Positions 23,120 to 33,997 of a stretch of 64,000 nt of DNA are shown one piece after another. The translations under genes and the position numbers were made by a program. Position 1 is the first letter of the stretch, and every line of letters begins with the position of its first letter. The notes under the pieces were generated by a model. The model was not told the DNA's origin, did no database searches, and saw only the letters and a program-made list of their open reading frames with translations. The DNA lies in contig JAZKJV010009791.1 in assembly GCA_037367405.1 (NCBI GenBank), forward strand, positions 1 through 64,000. Reading direction: 5' to 3'. Source of the stretch: Ottelia alismoides (taxonomy: Eukaryota > Streptophyta > Magnoliopsida > Alismatales > Hydrocharitaceae).

Positions 23120-23730
23120 GAATCCCTTCTAGGGCTTTACAACCCTTCAAGGCGACCTCGATCTCATGCATTACCAGGTGTGCAGCAACGCTGGCGCACA
23201 GCTGGAGGTGCGTGCATCTCCCAGTTTCCTCACCCCCCCCCCCCCCGTGCACGAATCTCCAGTACGCAACTTCTCCTGACCTCGCGATCCTCCGCCTCGC
23301 GCGTTCTAGCACAGGCGAACCCACCAGGCGCTCCCCCGCAAGAGACGATTCGCGCAGGCGGCGCGCGCAATCGCGCTCAATCCAGGCCCCTTGCGAGTCC
23401 CTTCGTTTCCTGGCGGCGACTGCCGCGAGGCTTGCTTCAGGCGTAAGATGACATCCAGGCGGCGGCTCTTCAACTCCATCGCGCACTACAGCCCAGGCGG
23501 AGCAGTCCTCTTTGCGCATCACGCGCAGGCGGTGACAACTCCAGATCTCGCGCATCACACGCTAAGGTGGACCTTCTGCTCCTGGCGGTGGCACTCCAGC
23601 CGCGGCGCCCTTCCCTTGCGCCCTTCTCCATCGTACGCAAGCACGCACTGATCCGCCATCGAGCCCTCACGCGCGTGCCCATCTACAGGCGGCGGCGGTT
23701 CACGCACCCCATCGGGGGTGTATTTCGTTT
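23120..23730 (+). other. GC-rich block of unknown origin inside the LTR element
   Basis: The block differs sharply in base composition from its surroundings and from the corresponding part of the sister copy. CAGGCGG recurs about six times. Open frames occur on both strands (for example 23028-23558 minus, 22990-23451 plus), but none shows a domain I recognise. It could be captured host sequence. A run of about 16 C at ~23,232 is a possible sequencing or polishing weak point. Confidence 0.4.
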
Positions 23731-23839
23731 AATGAAGGGTTCTTCTGGGAACCCTAATCTACTTAAGAAGGGTGATGCAGTTATTTAGCCCAAGGAGCCT
23801 GCCGCAATTTGAAAATGAGAGGGGGTTGTGCTGTGTGTT

Positions 23840-24130
23840 GTGAAAAAAAAGGTTGAGATATTGGGCCTAATTTGGTCGTATATTTAAAAAAAAGGGAGAT
23901 GAGTTCAAAAAAAAGATTTTGTTTACAAAAAAGGCGCGTACATACATTAAAAAGCCGTACGCTAAAGTTTCAAAAAAAAGAGACAGAGGTATTTGTTTAA
24001 AAAAAAGAGAGGAGAGTTCAAAAAATGTTAAAAAAAAGGGCGCGTACAACGCAAGTACAAAAAAAATTTCAAAAAAAATTGACGGCTTATTAAAAAATTG
24101 ATGAAGAAGAGCCGCCAGAAATTTTTTGAA
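23840..24130. repeat. A-tract array
   Basis: At least ten runs of 6-9 A are spaced about 15-30 bp apart (GTTTAAAAAAAAG, GTTCAAAAAAAAG, TTTCAAAAAAAAG and similar). The sister element on the minus strand has a matching T-tract array at about 59,590-59,960, so the array belongs to the family. Confidence 0.7.
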
Positions 24131-24984
24131 AATATTCATGTTTTCCCCATATTTATGTATTATCTTTTCTTCTCCCAGCGTGGTCAACAATGCCATTCCG
24201 ACCATATGGGAGAAAGGGGGAGTATACGTAGAGTCACAAGTCTTGTTCTAAGATTCAGATGTCAGATTCTCCAGACCGGTCAAATGTTCAGGCTCTACAA
24301 TTTTCAAATGCAGACTCGATGACGACGCATGCCAATTATTTGTCATTGGTCGGCCAGAGTTTTCATGTGAGCCATAGGGACTCCAGAGCAGAGGACCAAT
24401 CCCTATGCCATTGAGGGCAAGGGTTTTCATGTGGTATCATAGGGACTCCAGAAGTAGAGTACCATTCTCTGAGCCAGATGGGAGAGATCCAGTTTCACAC
24501 TCCAGCCCGTTCGTCCTCCTCACATGCACACCATTAGAAGCAACGTCCTCGACTACAGCAGCTATGCGCGTTGGGTTGATATTGTCTGTAGTGTCATGTA
24601 TTGTGAGTTGAGTTTCTTTATGTTTGTCCAAGTTGAGCATTACATGCTCCAGCTTGAGGGGGAGTGTTAGAGTATTTGGAGCATGCGTCACTTATGTACC
24701 CCACCACTGAGTTTTGTCCCACATCGTCCAGTGGTGGGACTTGGAGGCCCTGTGGAGGCTATATAAGGAGCCCCAGGCCTCCTGTAACAGATGAGAAAGT
24801 GCAATGCATAACACGCCCCTTTGAGGGCTTCTCCCGTGGTTTCATCCCGCTCCTCACATAGTAGGGTTCCGTGTAAAATCCCACGTTCTTATTGTTCTTT
24901 ATCAGTTTTCCATGTTTCGCTTCCGCTTCTGATTTTCTAACAAAAACGGATGCTTAGAAAGAAAGTTTGTTAAACCAATCGTTG

Positions 24985-26433
24985 TAGAATTTGGGATGGA
25001 CACTGCGGATCGAGCCCGCTTAGCGGCTATTGCGGAATGTGCTGCAGGGAACTTGCCGATACGTTACTTAGGTCGACCTCTTGTGGCGGGCAAGCTCAGA
25101 AGTACGGATTGGGAGAGTCTGGTTATAAAGATGGAGCAACGACTGGCTGGCTAGAAGGCGGTTTCGCTCTCACGCGAGGGAAAGTTGATCCGCCTGAAGC
25201 ATGTTCTGGCTGCCATCCCCACCTTTTTCACATCTACGAGGTCGCTGCCGGTCGGGGTGAGGAAAAAATTAGAGACACTCATGAAGAGATTCTTCTGGTC
25301 TAAAGATAAAAACCAGGAGTCAGGCATGCACCTGGTCATATGGGAAGAAATCATCAAGCGTCGGGAAGATGGGGGCCTTGGGGTCAGAGACTTGGAGGGC
25401 ATGAATAGGGCCTTCTTGTCCAAGTGGGCAATTCGTATTTGGGGATCGTTTACCACGCAGGTGGTGAATTTGATGCGGGATATATACGGGGTGGGAGGTG
25501 ATCTGGCGCCGCGGCGGATGAAGTTCGAGTCGCCGATGTGGACTGGTATTAGGAGGATTATGCCTCGGCTGGCTTCCGACCTCCAACATGTTATTGGGGA
25601 TGGCATCACTTTCAAATTTTGGCGTGACAATTAGAAAGTAACGGATGCTTAGAAGATAAATTCTCTCGTCTCTTCGCACTGACGGCGATGAAGGAAGTGA
25701 CGTTATCTGAGGTGCCGGTGGAGGGCGCTTGGGCGCCAACTTTTTTATCTGAGCTCTCGGAACAACGGGCTGATTAATACCTGGCTCTTTTGGACTCCCT
25801 TGCGCGACGGGAGCCATTCTCAAGGGAACATGACCACTATCGATGGGGAGACACATCCTTCACGATAAAGAAGGCATATATTTATCTGACGAGAAATACT
25901 GATGGAGGGGATGCTGAGTTGTGTCAATATATGCGCTTAATATGGCGGCAAACATTCCGGTAAGGGTCAAAGTTTTCCTCTGGTGCCTTAGACAGGGGAG
26001 GATTATGGACAAAGTCAGAAGGGGTGCATCTTGCACCTACAGGATACCCGTTGTGACAGATATGGTAACACTGAAGAGGATGTCGATCACCTCTTCTTTA
26101 CTTGAGCTTGGTCAACGAGGGTCTGGGTAGATCTGGATGTCCGATGGCTACAATATGAAGAGATGCATGCTTTCTGGGAATCCATCCAAAAGTTTGCTGG
26201 CAATTCCAGTGACGACTGCTCGAAACCGCTAATTGCTCTTTGGGCTATATGGATGGGGCGTAACGAACTTATCTTCAAAAATCAGCGTTTCTACAGTGAG
26301 AATGTAGTGGCACATTGTAATGCTTTGTATAACTCTGGCTTTCAAGGTAATGTAATGCGATACGTTATTAATGTATATACTAGGTGGTGATCCCCGCAGT
26401 GGGGACTCACCCAATTTTCAATCAAAAAAAAAG
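24985..26433 (+). pseudogene. 5'-truncated L1 LINE fragment
   Basis: The plus strand encodes the end of L1 ORF2: DTADRARLAAIAECAAG, LPIRYLGRPLVAGKL, LKHVLAAIPTFFTSTRSLPV and MKRFFWSKDKNQESGMHLVIW, then a zinc-finger RVT-like region (PVRVKVFLWCLRQGRIMDKV). Stops and frameshifts occur, for example at 25,153 and after 25,630. A poly-A tail (AATCAAAAAAAAA) ends it at ~26,433, where RTE-2 resumes (AAGATGAGAGAGAAC). The left junction is approximate; the bases before it (TTAGAAAGAAAGTTTGTT) look like RTE-2. Confidence 0.75.
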
Positions 26434-26685
26434 ATGAGAGAGAACCTCTTAAGGTGGTTTGGCTATTTGCACAGGTTAGAAGATGTGAACTTTGGGATGT
26501 TGAGCCGTCTAAAAAAGGGCGAGGTCCGAGAAAGGCCCAAGAAGTGTTGGAAGGAGACTATCTAAAGGGATCTTAATTACTTGGATCTAAGTCCAAGAAT
26601 GACGCAAAATAGATCTAAATGAAGGCAAAGAAACCATGTATCCAATCCTACTTAGTGTGGCAAAAGGCTTTGTTGTTGATGTAGA
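26433..26685 (+). pseudogene. RTE-2 3' terminus
   Basis: It reads ENLLRWFGYLHRLEDVNFGM, then RPKKCWKET and NPT, ending GTGTGGCAAAAGGCTTTGTTGTTG. These are the C-terminal block (ENRLRWFGHLQRR...RPKKCWKETI) and the (TTG)n-type tail of the intact RTE LINE. Confidence 0.75.
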
Positions 26686-28547
26686 TTATTTGAGGACGAG
26701 GCATCAAAATGTAGTGAGTTACAAAGGAACCTAGAGGCCAGCTACCAATACTTGGGACTTACATTGGTAGCAAACAAAGACTAGACTCCAGTGATCAAGA
26801 AGATGAAATGTTGGTTGGTGGGATAGAAAGCAATCTACCATAGAAAGCGGGTACTTTGGTTCTAGTCAAGATTGTGTTGTCAGAAATACCATTTTTTCTT
26901 TTTATATTCCGGCTAGAGATGGAGTAAATGAGAAGCTTGAGGTCTGGAGACATGCTTGGAGACTAAAGGATTTCGTATAAGTAGGGTTAAGACTAAATAT
27001 ATAGAGTGTACTTTTGATGGAAGCAGTGGTGAAGGAATCGATGTTAAGATTGGTGATGATAACATTCAGAAGAGAGATTCTTTTAGATATTTGGGATCTA
27101 TTTTGCAATATGATGGAGAAATTGATGGAGATGTTATAAATAGATTAAATGCAGGTTGGCTAAAGTGGAGAGGAGACTTTACTGTTCTCTGTGATAAGAA
27201 AATTCCTTTGAAAATCAAAGGAAAGTTTTTCAAAGCAGCTGTTAGACATGCTATGCTCTTTGGATCTGAATGTTGGTCTGTGAACCACAGACATCTGCAG
27301 AAAATGGTAGTAGCAGAAATGAAAATGCTAAGGTGGATGTGTGGACACACATGTAAAGATCAGATTCGGAATTTTGCCATCAAAATGAAAGTGGGTGTAG
27401 CTCCGATCGAGGATAAGATGCGAGAAAATCGCTTAAGGTGGTTTGGCCATTTGCAAAGGAGGTCAGCTGATGCACCGGTGAGGAGATGTGAATTTTGGAA
27501 TCTTGAGCCGGGCGTGGAAGGCCCAAGAAGTGTTGGAAGGAGACTATACGAAGTAGATCTTAGTTTTTTGGATCTAAGTCCGAGAATAACCCAATATAGA
27601 TATGAATGGAGGCAAAAAATCCATGTAGCTGACCCTACTTAAAGTGGGAAAAGGCTTTATTGTTATTTTCCAGCTACCTCAAAAAGTTCAACAACTACTA
27701 GAGGGAGTAATAATAGAGATTCTTTTTTACTCCTTTTGAGCAGGAAAGCATGTTTATGGCTTTGGTGGCACCGGACTCGATTGCAAAGCATGAGAAAATG
27801 AGGTTTACATGCTCTGTCCTTCCAACTATTAAACAAGGCCCTTCCTAAAAATGTGGTGAATATTTAAGGGAGAAAGAATGATGCAATCTATAGATTGATA
27901 TGAAGCATATATGGCATGGAGACCAACATGGATTTGAGGGCGAACATATGAGAACGCCCTTCAATTTTCAGTAAGGAATTTATGCAATGGCATAGGAGTT
28001 TGCACATTAACTACAGCCGGCATTTTAAGATAAAAGTAAATCTTTGCTATTATTATTAGATGATTGGTTTGTGATGGGATCTTTAAAAGAAAGATTTCTG
28101 AGGCTTTTTGCACTGTCAGCAAAAAAAAAAGGAAGTCCTTGGGGATTGTCGGTCTCCATCAGGTGACCAAGGTCGAACATAATTACCCCTCAGCCTCAAA
28201 TCTTTCAGACGAGCAGCATTAGAGTTCGTACATTTGATAGAAGAAATTCTGCTAGAGGGCCTTACTAAAGGTCACGACCACTGCAGAGCTGAATTGGATG
28301 GAGATCTCCAACCATGAACAAGTCAGGGGAGTTTTGGAGCATCCATGTACCGGACCAGAGCAAAGCCTGCTAAGATTTTTGCATCATGGCTGACAGTCTG
28401 GCTTGCCATGAATGCACAAAACTATAAAAGTGTGGAGAATGTAAATCATTGATGACTCACTTGCGACTAGTTACAATAGAATAAATAGATTTTTTAGGTA
28501 AGCACCCAAGAAGGGTATCCCACGCCGTTTCCTTCAAAAAAATCCAA
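26686..28547 (+). pseudogene. L1 LINE 3' fragment split by RTE-3
   Basis: Before the interruption the plus strand reads DEASKCSELQRNLEASYQYL, LTLVA and, across frames, VLVKIVLSEIPFFLFIF. These are L1 ORF2 blocks just after RT. After 27,664 it continues with LPQKVQQLLEGVIIEI and a later DDWFVMGSLKERFLRLFAL block (~28,060). A short A-run (TTCAAAAAAATCC) ends it near 28,547, close to the left end of Copia-3. The frame is heavily broken. Confidence 0.65.
26913..27664 (+). pseudogene. RTE-3: 5'-truncated RTE LINE
   Basis: Only the last quarter of the RTE protein is present. A 228-codon open frame (26956-27642) matches the C-terminal region of the intact copy (TKYIECTFDGSSGEGIDVKI; RDSFRYLGSILQYDGEIDGD; GSECWSVNHRHLQKMVVAEM; ENRLRWFGHLQRRSADAPVR). 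A frame change near 27,510 alters the end. The tail is AAAAGGCTTTATTGTTA. Flanking L1 bases TTCCGGCTA and TTCCAGCTA may be the target duplication. Confidence 0.8.
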
Positions 28548-28562
28548 ATGATGCTTAAATAT

Positions 28563-28707
28563 TGTTGGGAAAAGAATGAAAAGTTATTTTATTCCTTAAA
28601 CCCTAGGCTCTCTTATATAGGGGAGAGACTTATGGATAAATTACATAAAATAGATATAAGGAAAACAAAATAGAGAAATAGTACAAAAGCATAAATATGT
28701 CTCTACA
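28563..28707 (-). repeat. Copia-3 3' LTR (145 bp)
   Basis: On the plus strand it runs from TGTTGGGAAAAG to ATGTCTCTACA. On the minus strand it follows the purine tract ATCTTGAGGGGGG (28708-28720). About 11% differs from the other LTR at 56524-56668. Confidence 0.9.
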
Positions 28708-30164
28708 CCCCCCTCAAGATCGAGCATAGATATCAATCATGCTCAGCTTGGATGGACACTTCTGAAAGAGTCCTCTGAGCAAAGCCTTGGTGAAGATATT
28801 TGTTGTTTGATCTCCAGAGTTGACATGAAAGGTAGAGATAAAACCTTTCTGAATCATGTCTCATGTATAGTGGCAGTCCACTTCAATATGCTTAGTTCTC
28901 TCATGAAATGCAGGATTGTTTGCAATGAATAGGGTGGTCTGGTTATCACGTTGTAACTGCATAGGAAGAGTTACATCTATATGTAAATCTGCAAGTACTG
29001 CTCGAACTCACATCATCTATGTGCTAGCTTGTGCCATAGCCTTATATTCAGATTCAACGCTTGACCTAGCAACCATAGTTTGCTTCTTACTATTCCAAGA
29101 AACAAGAGAACCACCAATAAATACGACAAATCTTGAAGTGGACTTTCTGTCCTTTGGACATCCAGCATAGTCTGCATCTGCACAAGCAGAAATAGTAAGT
29201 GTTGCCCTTTTTCTGAATAACAATCCTGCACCTGGAGAAGACTTTAGGTACCTCAATAACATATATACATCATCCATGTGTACCTGTCCATATTTCTCCA
29301 TGAATTGACTCACCCGACTAACTGCAAATGAGATATCCGACCTAGTTATAGTAACAGAGAAGCTTTCCCACTATTTCTCGGAATCTTCTCCTGTCCACCT
29401 CCTATGTATCATCATTATATAACTTCATACTAAGATCCATAGGAGTGGTGGCGGGTCGACATCCAATCATGCCCGTCTCAACTAGCATGTCTGACACATA
29501 CTTCCTTTGGGTCATCACAAGACCATGCTGATTCCTATCAAATTCTTACCCCAAAAAGTACCGTAGAGTGCCATGATCCTTGGTAACAAACTGTCGGTCC
29601 AGAAATTCTTTTGTCCTTTTTATTCATGCACATCATCTCCTGTAATCAGTATGTCATCAACATATACCATGATAACAAGTGTACATCTAGGAGTTCTTTG
29701 TACAAACAGTAGATGATATGCATTTAAACTCCGGAATCCATGCTTCTCAATTAGATCCGAGAGCTTCTGAAGCCATGCCCTTGGACTCTGTTTAAGGCAA
29801 TATATTGCCTTATGAAGTCTGCAAACCTGCTGATACTCCCCCTTAGCAGCAAACCCCGAAGGTTGCTGCATGTAAACTTCTTCCTGTATGTCGCCATACA
29901 GAAAGGCATTTTCAACATCGACCTGAAAGAGAGGCCAATCATGTACCACATCAACGGAAAGAAGGATACATAAAGTAGAGTGACGAGCAACATGTGAGAA
30001 CGTGTCCAGATAATCCATTCCATAGGTCTGAGTAATGTCACGTGCAAGCAATATAGCTTTGTACCGATCTAGACTCCCATCTGCATGGTGTTTAACAGTA
30101 AACACCCATTTGTAACTGACAATAGACGCTCCATTGGGAACAGGAACCAAGCTCCAGGTACCAC
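28708..30164 (-). pseudogene. Copia-3 RT-RNase H, broken
   Basis: The minus strand shows RT blocks GTWSLVPVPNGASIVSYKWV, DYLDTFSHVARHSTL, FQVDVENAFLYGDIQEEVYM, SPRAWLQKL and VYVDDILITGDD (YVDD intact), then RNase H blocks DADYAGCPKDRKSTS and SLVSWNSKKQTMVARSSVES. Frameshifts separate RT from RNase H (near 29,620 and 29,310). The RT N-terminus is cut by hAT element C and continues at 31021-31036 and 39398 onward. Confidence 0.85.
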
Positions 30165-31012
30165 CATTGTCTGAAAAGGCTAGCCTCAAGGCGGTTGAGG
30201 CGGAACGAGTCAGAACGAGGCAGGGCTTTTTAGCCTCAAGACGTATACCTCAGATGGTTTTGATGAGGTGTACGCTTCAGAAGGTCGAGGCGATCGGGGC
30301 AGTCTGTGAGGCATTTTCTGGATTTGAAAGTAGTTTTTAAAGATTTAATTGTATTATTGGTAGTTTAAATGCTTATAAATGTATAGTTGTCTATGATATA
30401 TATTTACAAGATGAATGCTAGGAATTTTAAGTTTGTTCATATTCATATTAAGCATTAAACTTGTCTAATTTTTTCAAGAAATTCTTAATATTGCACTTTT
30501 TAAATACACAATCCATAAAGCTTAAAGAAAAGCTAGTGTTAAGAGAGGTGACATAATGAACGATGTAATATACCAACTCGAAAAAATAAGATTAGATTCA
30601 AGGCATGTTAATGCTGTCTTATTTTATATATTGGTCATATAACAAGAACATCTAATCATATTTTTTTATGCACCACAATATTTTTGGTGAAAAATATGTT
30701 ATCTTTGATACTTTAATGACAACAATAGCCAATGATTCTATTTTTGAATGGGTAGAAATTTAGTAGATAGGTTTATGAAATTTATATATCCTTTCTTTCA
30801 TGTTCTTATCTTCATAATTTCATCATATATTATAATGTTATATATTATATGTATGTCAATTTACATAATTTCATCAGGAAATATATTTATTATAGTTTTT
30901 GTAAGTATTTTCCTATACAAACTGAGGCTTACGACTCAACCGCCTCGAGGCTATGCCTCGCCTCGCCTCCAGGAAAAACGCCTCGTTCCGCCTTTCGTTT
31001 TTTCAAACCTTG
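30165..31012. mobile_element. hAT element C (848 bp), 8-bp TSD GGTACCAC
   Basis: A perfect duplication GGTACCAC lies at 30157-30164 and 31013-31020, in the RGTW codons of Copia-3 RT. The TIRs are CATTGTCTGAAAA and, reversed, CAAGGTTTGAAAA. The ends are rich in GAGGCG/CCTCGAGGC motifs and the centre is AT-rich. It belongs to the same family as hAT element A. It is non-autonomous. Confidence 0.9.
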
Positions 31013-31036
31013 GGTACCACGCGACTATAAGGCAAC

Positions 31037-31167
31037 TGTTGAAGAGTTTTATATCATTGTGTATTTATTATTTCCACAGTATGTAATTTACCCATTAGGG
31101 CTTCTCTCTTCTATATAAGAGAACCCTTGGGCTCTATGAATAAACATGTTTTAATTTCCTCTCTACA
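31037..31167 (+). repeat. Copia-2 5' LTR (131 bp)
   Basis: It runs from TGTTGAAGAGTTTTAT to CCTCTCTACA and contains a TATA-like TCTATATAAGAG. It differs from the 3' LTR by roughly ten substitutions and lacks the 16-bp insert TGTAGCACCTTTTTAG present there. Confidence 0.9.
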
Positions 31168-31179
31168 TGGTATCAGAGC
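31168..31179 (+). other. Copia-2 primer-binding site
   Basis: TGGTATCAGAGC directly follows the 5' LTR. It is the standard plant initiator-Met tRNA priming site. Confidence 0.85.
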
Positions 31180-31727
31180 AGTGGTCCGAGATCGGAGCCC
31201 TGAATCGAAAATCCCTAGCCCTAGCCAGCCCCCTTCATGTGCCGTCTCCACATGCTACCTCCCTCGCGTCACGCTGCATGCTGCCTCGCGGCTCAACCGC
31301 CGCCCCTCCAGCGGTCCCTTGCGGCACAGCGGCTTCGCCGCCACTCCTCTAGCGACTTTCTGCCGCACAACGACTTCATCGCTGCCCCTCCAGCGGCTTC
31401 TTGTCGCACCACGACTTCGTAGACGTCCCTCAAGCAGCGTCATCCAGCCGCTGCCGCCTCGACGGCTTTGCTCGGCCACCGCCGCGTGGTCTACCAACGA
31501 AGCCGTCAATGGTGCCCTATCATCCTAGGGCTATCTAAGGGTCTGTTGAGGCCCTAAATGGGAGGTTTCAGGTCTGATTTCATCTTTGTACGGCCTGATT
31601 TACCCTAGATTTGCCAAAATTCAGACTTCTTTCTATGCTCATGATGGTTGTGACATGAATTCAACAGCCCAACCATCATACTATATGAATGTTTAAACAC
31701 AACACGGAGTGTTTAAGGTTCTTGTGA
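31180..31727 (+). other. Copia-2 leader, GC-rich
   Basis: This is untranslated leader between PBS and gag. The first half is GC-rich with repeated CCGC/AGCGGC motifs. Short open frames of low complexity occur in several frames; none is gag-like. Confidence 0.5.
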
Positions 31728-32724
31728 TTGCTCATGATGTCAGAAAGTAGGTTTGATACATCATCTAAGGGTGCATTCAAGGGTGCAGCACCTATAGTTA
31801 AGATGGATGGTACGAACTATGAGTTATGGGCCATGCAGTTCATGAATATGTTGCACAGTCATGGCAAGAAGCATCTTCTGATGCAGGATGAACCGGTGGA
31901 CAAGAAAAGAACCAATGCCTCGTGGGATTCTGATGTGTACGCCAAGGTGTGGCTATCCGATACAATTACTGTGGAAATCGCAAATGACATTCTAGGTCAG
32001 CCCACAACGAAGGCTATGTGTGATATCTCGCTGCCACTTACATACAAAGAATGAATAAAAAATATTACAGCTCCAGCATGATATATTAACAACCAAACAA
32101 GGTGATCGACCACTTCATGCATTGTATACATCTTTGTGGGGCATGTTTGAGAAACTTCACAGTTACATACTCCTTACGGCCTCTCCAGAGCAGCTAAAGG
32201 CCTATAGAGACTCGATCATGACAGGTGTATTTTTGGCAGCCCTCAACCCAGAATATGATACAGCTCGTTCTCAACTCATTAATGCGACTATACCTCCCAT
32301 AGAGGAAGCATATCGACGACTGAGCCGTCTGAATATCTCCTCCACACCCTCCCAGACTTCATCATCTATGGTTGTCTCATGTGGGAGAGGCAGATTTACT
32401 CGTGGCAGAGGCGACTCTCGCGACAGAGGTGGCTCATGCCCAGTTCAGACCTGCTCATACTGTCATCAGTCAGGTCATACAGAGAACACGTGTTACTCAA
32501 AGCACGGATTCCCGTCATCAGCTCAAGCCGCTGAACAGAGTCAGACTGCTCCAGATCATACCGATCATCGCTACGATGATTTTGTTGCTCGACTGTGCGA
32601 GATCATGCCTCCAACTGCTGAATCTGCAAGCACCCGTCCACTAGATACAGTTGCCTCTACATCCACGAACACATTAGGTATTTACTCATGCTTTCACCAG
32701 TCACTCCAGATCAGATCCTTCTGA
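31728..32724 (+). pseudogene. Copia-2 gag
   Basis: Gag starts near the ATG at 31,728 (or 31,734) and shows the typical Copia N-terminus KMDGTNYELWAMQF. It then has the UBN2-like block TGVFLAALNPEYDTARSQL, an Arg/Gly-rich stretch and a CX2CX4HX4C knuckle (CSYCHQSGHTENTC). A stop near 32,052 splits it into two open frames (31728-32054 and 32122-32724), so the capsid protein is interrupted. Confidence 0.8.
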
Positions 32725-33966
32725 ATGGATCATGGATTATAGTGCCTCGCATCATCTATGTGGAGATAGACTACAGTTTGGCACATAGAGTCCAGTGCAA
32801 CCTGGTCGATCAGTGATCATTGCTGGTGAGACTCAGTCCCCCATTACTGGACACGGGGAGATTCATCCAACCCCCTCAATACGCTTACAGAATATTCTTC
32901 ATGCATTGGCTTTCTCTATGAATTTATTGTCCATTAGCCAGATTACGAAAGATTTACATTGTTGTGCAAAATTGGACCCTCGTTCTCTTGTTTTTCAGGA
33001 TATACTCATGGGTAAGGTGATTAGATGTGAGCGTGAACATGAAGGGCTATATCGTTTATTTCAATCTCTATTTTTTTTGACATGCAAAAGAGGGTGAGCT
33101 CCCGAGTCGGAAGTCACTACAGATATCTCAATCTCCATATGTTGGTGCCACCTCTCTTTTTGCAGTATCCGCTTCTCCCTATACATGGCATCTTAGATTT
33201 GGTCATCTACCTCTGCAAAAAAATTGTCGTCTTATTCTTGGAGTTTCTATCAAGTCTACTTTTAATTGCGAGCCATGTGAACTCGGAAAGCATCACAGGT
33301 CCAGTTTTCAGAGCCGTCAGAGTCGTAGTAGTCATGGTTTGTTTGATTTATTTCATCTTGATATGTGGGGTCCAAGCCGTATACCTATCATCAGGGACAC
33401 ATGTACTATCTTGTTTACGTTGATGATTTTCCATATTGTCATGGATTTTTCTCTTAAAGCGTAAGTATGAGGCTAGTATAGTAATTCAAAAATTTGTTAT
33501 TGAAATAAAGAATATTCACTGTCTCAATAAAATATATTCGTTCTGATAATTCACTTGAGTTCTGTTCTACACACATGTCTCGTTTCTTTAAGTCACAAGG
33601 CATTATTCATCAGACATCTTGTCCTTATACATCTCAATAGAATGGTGTGGTTGAATGCAAACATGACAAACTCGCTACTCTTCTCATCCAGAGTCATGCT
33701 CCACATTCTTTTTGGGGTGATGTTGTGATGACAACTTGTTACCTTATCAATAGAATGTCGTCCACCATTTTGGGTGAAAAAACTCCCTTTGCCCTTCCTT
33801 TTCCTGATAATGACTTATTTTCTCTTACTCCATGTGTGTTCGGATGCGTGGCATTTGTCCATATACTACGACATGGTCATGACAAACTCGTTCCTCGAGC
33901 TGTCAAATGCATATTCGTTGTTTACTCCTGTACCCAGAAGGATTATCGATGCTTTGACCCTGTACA
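32725..33966 (+). pseudogene. Copia-2 protease and integrase, first part
   Basis: The protease site is degenerate (WIMDYSASHHLCG, where the DSGA core reads DYSA). GAG-pre-integrase (HALAFSMNLLSISQITKDLH) and integrase blocks follow, with QNGVVECKHDKLATLL and ATLLIQSHAPHSFWGDV near 33,650-33,720 and KDYRCFDP at the end. Frameshifts break the segment. The RTE LINE is inserted after the CFDP codons, and coding resumes at 37291. Confidence 0.8.
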
Positions 33967-33997
33967 ACAACAACAACAACAAAGCCTTTTCCCACAA

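Larger units (their letters stand above)
22627..24942 (+). mobile_element. Small non-autonomous LTR retrotransposon, plus copy
   Basis: The 2,316-bp element has two 278-bp LTRs (22627-22904 and 24665-24942; about ten differences) and a perfect 5-bp duplication AAAAC (22622-22626 and 24943-24947). PBS TGGTATCAGAGC (22905-22916) directly follows the 5' LTR, and a purine tract GAGGGGGAG precedes the 3' LTR. It encodes no gag or pol. Internal parts are a GC-rich block (~23,120-23,730) with recurring CAGGCGG, an A-tract array (~23,840-24,130) and a 3' region shared with the copy at 58356-61147. Confidence 0.9.
15842..26685 (+). mobile_element. RTE-2: near full-length but decayed RTE LINE, split by insertions
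   Basis: Alignment by eye to the intact RTE at 33967-37273 shows the 5' leader (GGTCCCAAGCC...GTTGCGTTAGGTAACC), the N-terminal 81-bp repeats, the endonuclease and RT (19196-21469) and the 3' end (26433-26685, GGCAAAAGGCTTTGTTGTTG). Insertions break it at 16278 (ATATCGATAT-rich element), 17039 (hAT), 21470 (hAT), 22627 (small LTR element) and near 24985 (L1 fragment). Numerous stops and indels make it non-functional. Confidence 0.8.

Noticed and set aside
23028..23558. 176-codon minus-strand open frame in the GC-rich block
   Set aside because: Low-complexity Arg/Ala-rich translation with overlapping frames on both strands; no domain and a suspicious C homopolymer nearby.
25320..25856. 178-codon minus-strand open frame
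   Set aside because: Shadow of the plus-strand L1 coding sequence, which has the conserved residues.
31127..31528. 133-codon plus-strand open frame
   Set aside because: Low-complexity GC-rich Copia-2 leader spanning the LTR edge and PBS.
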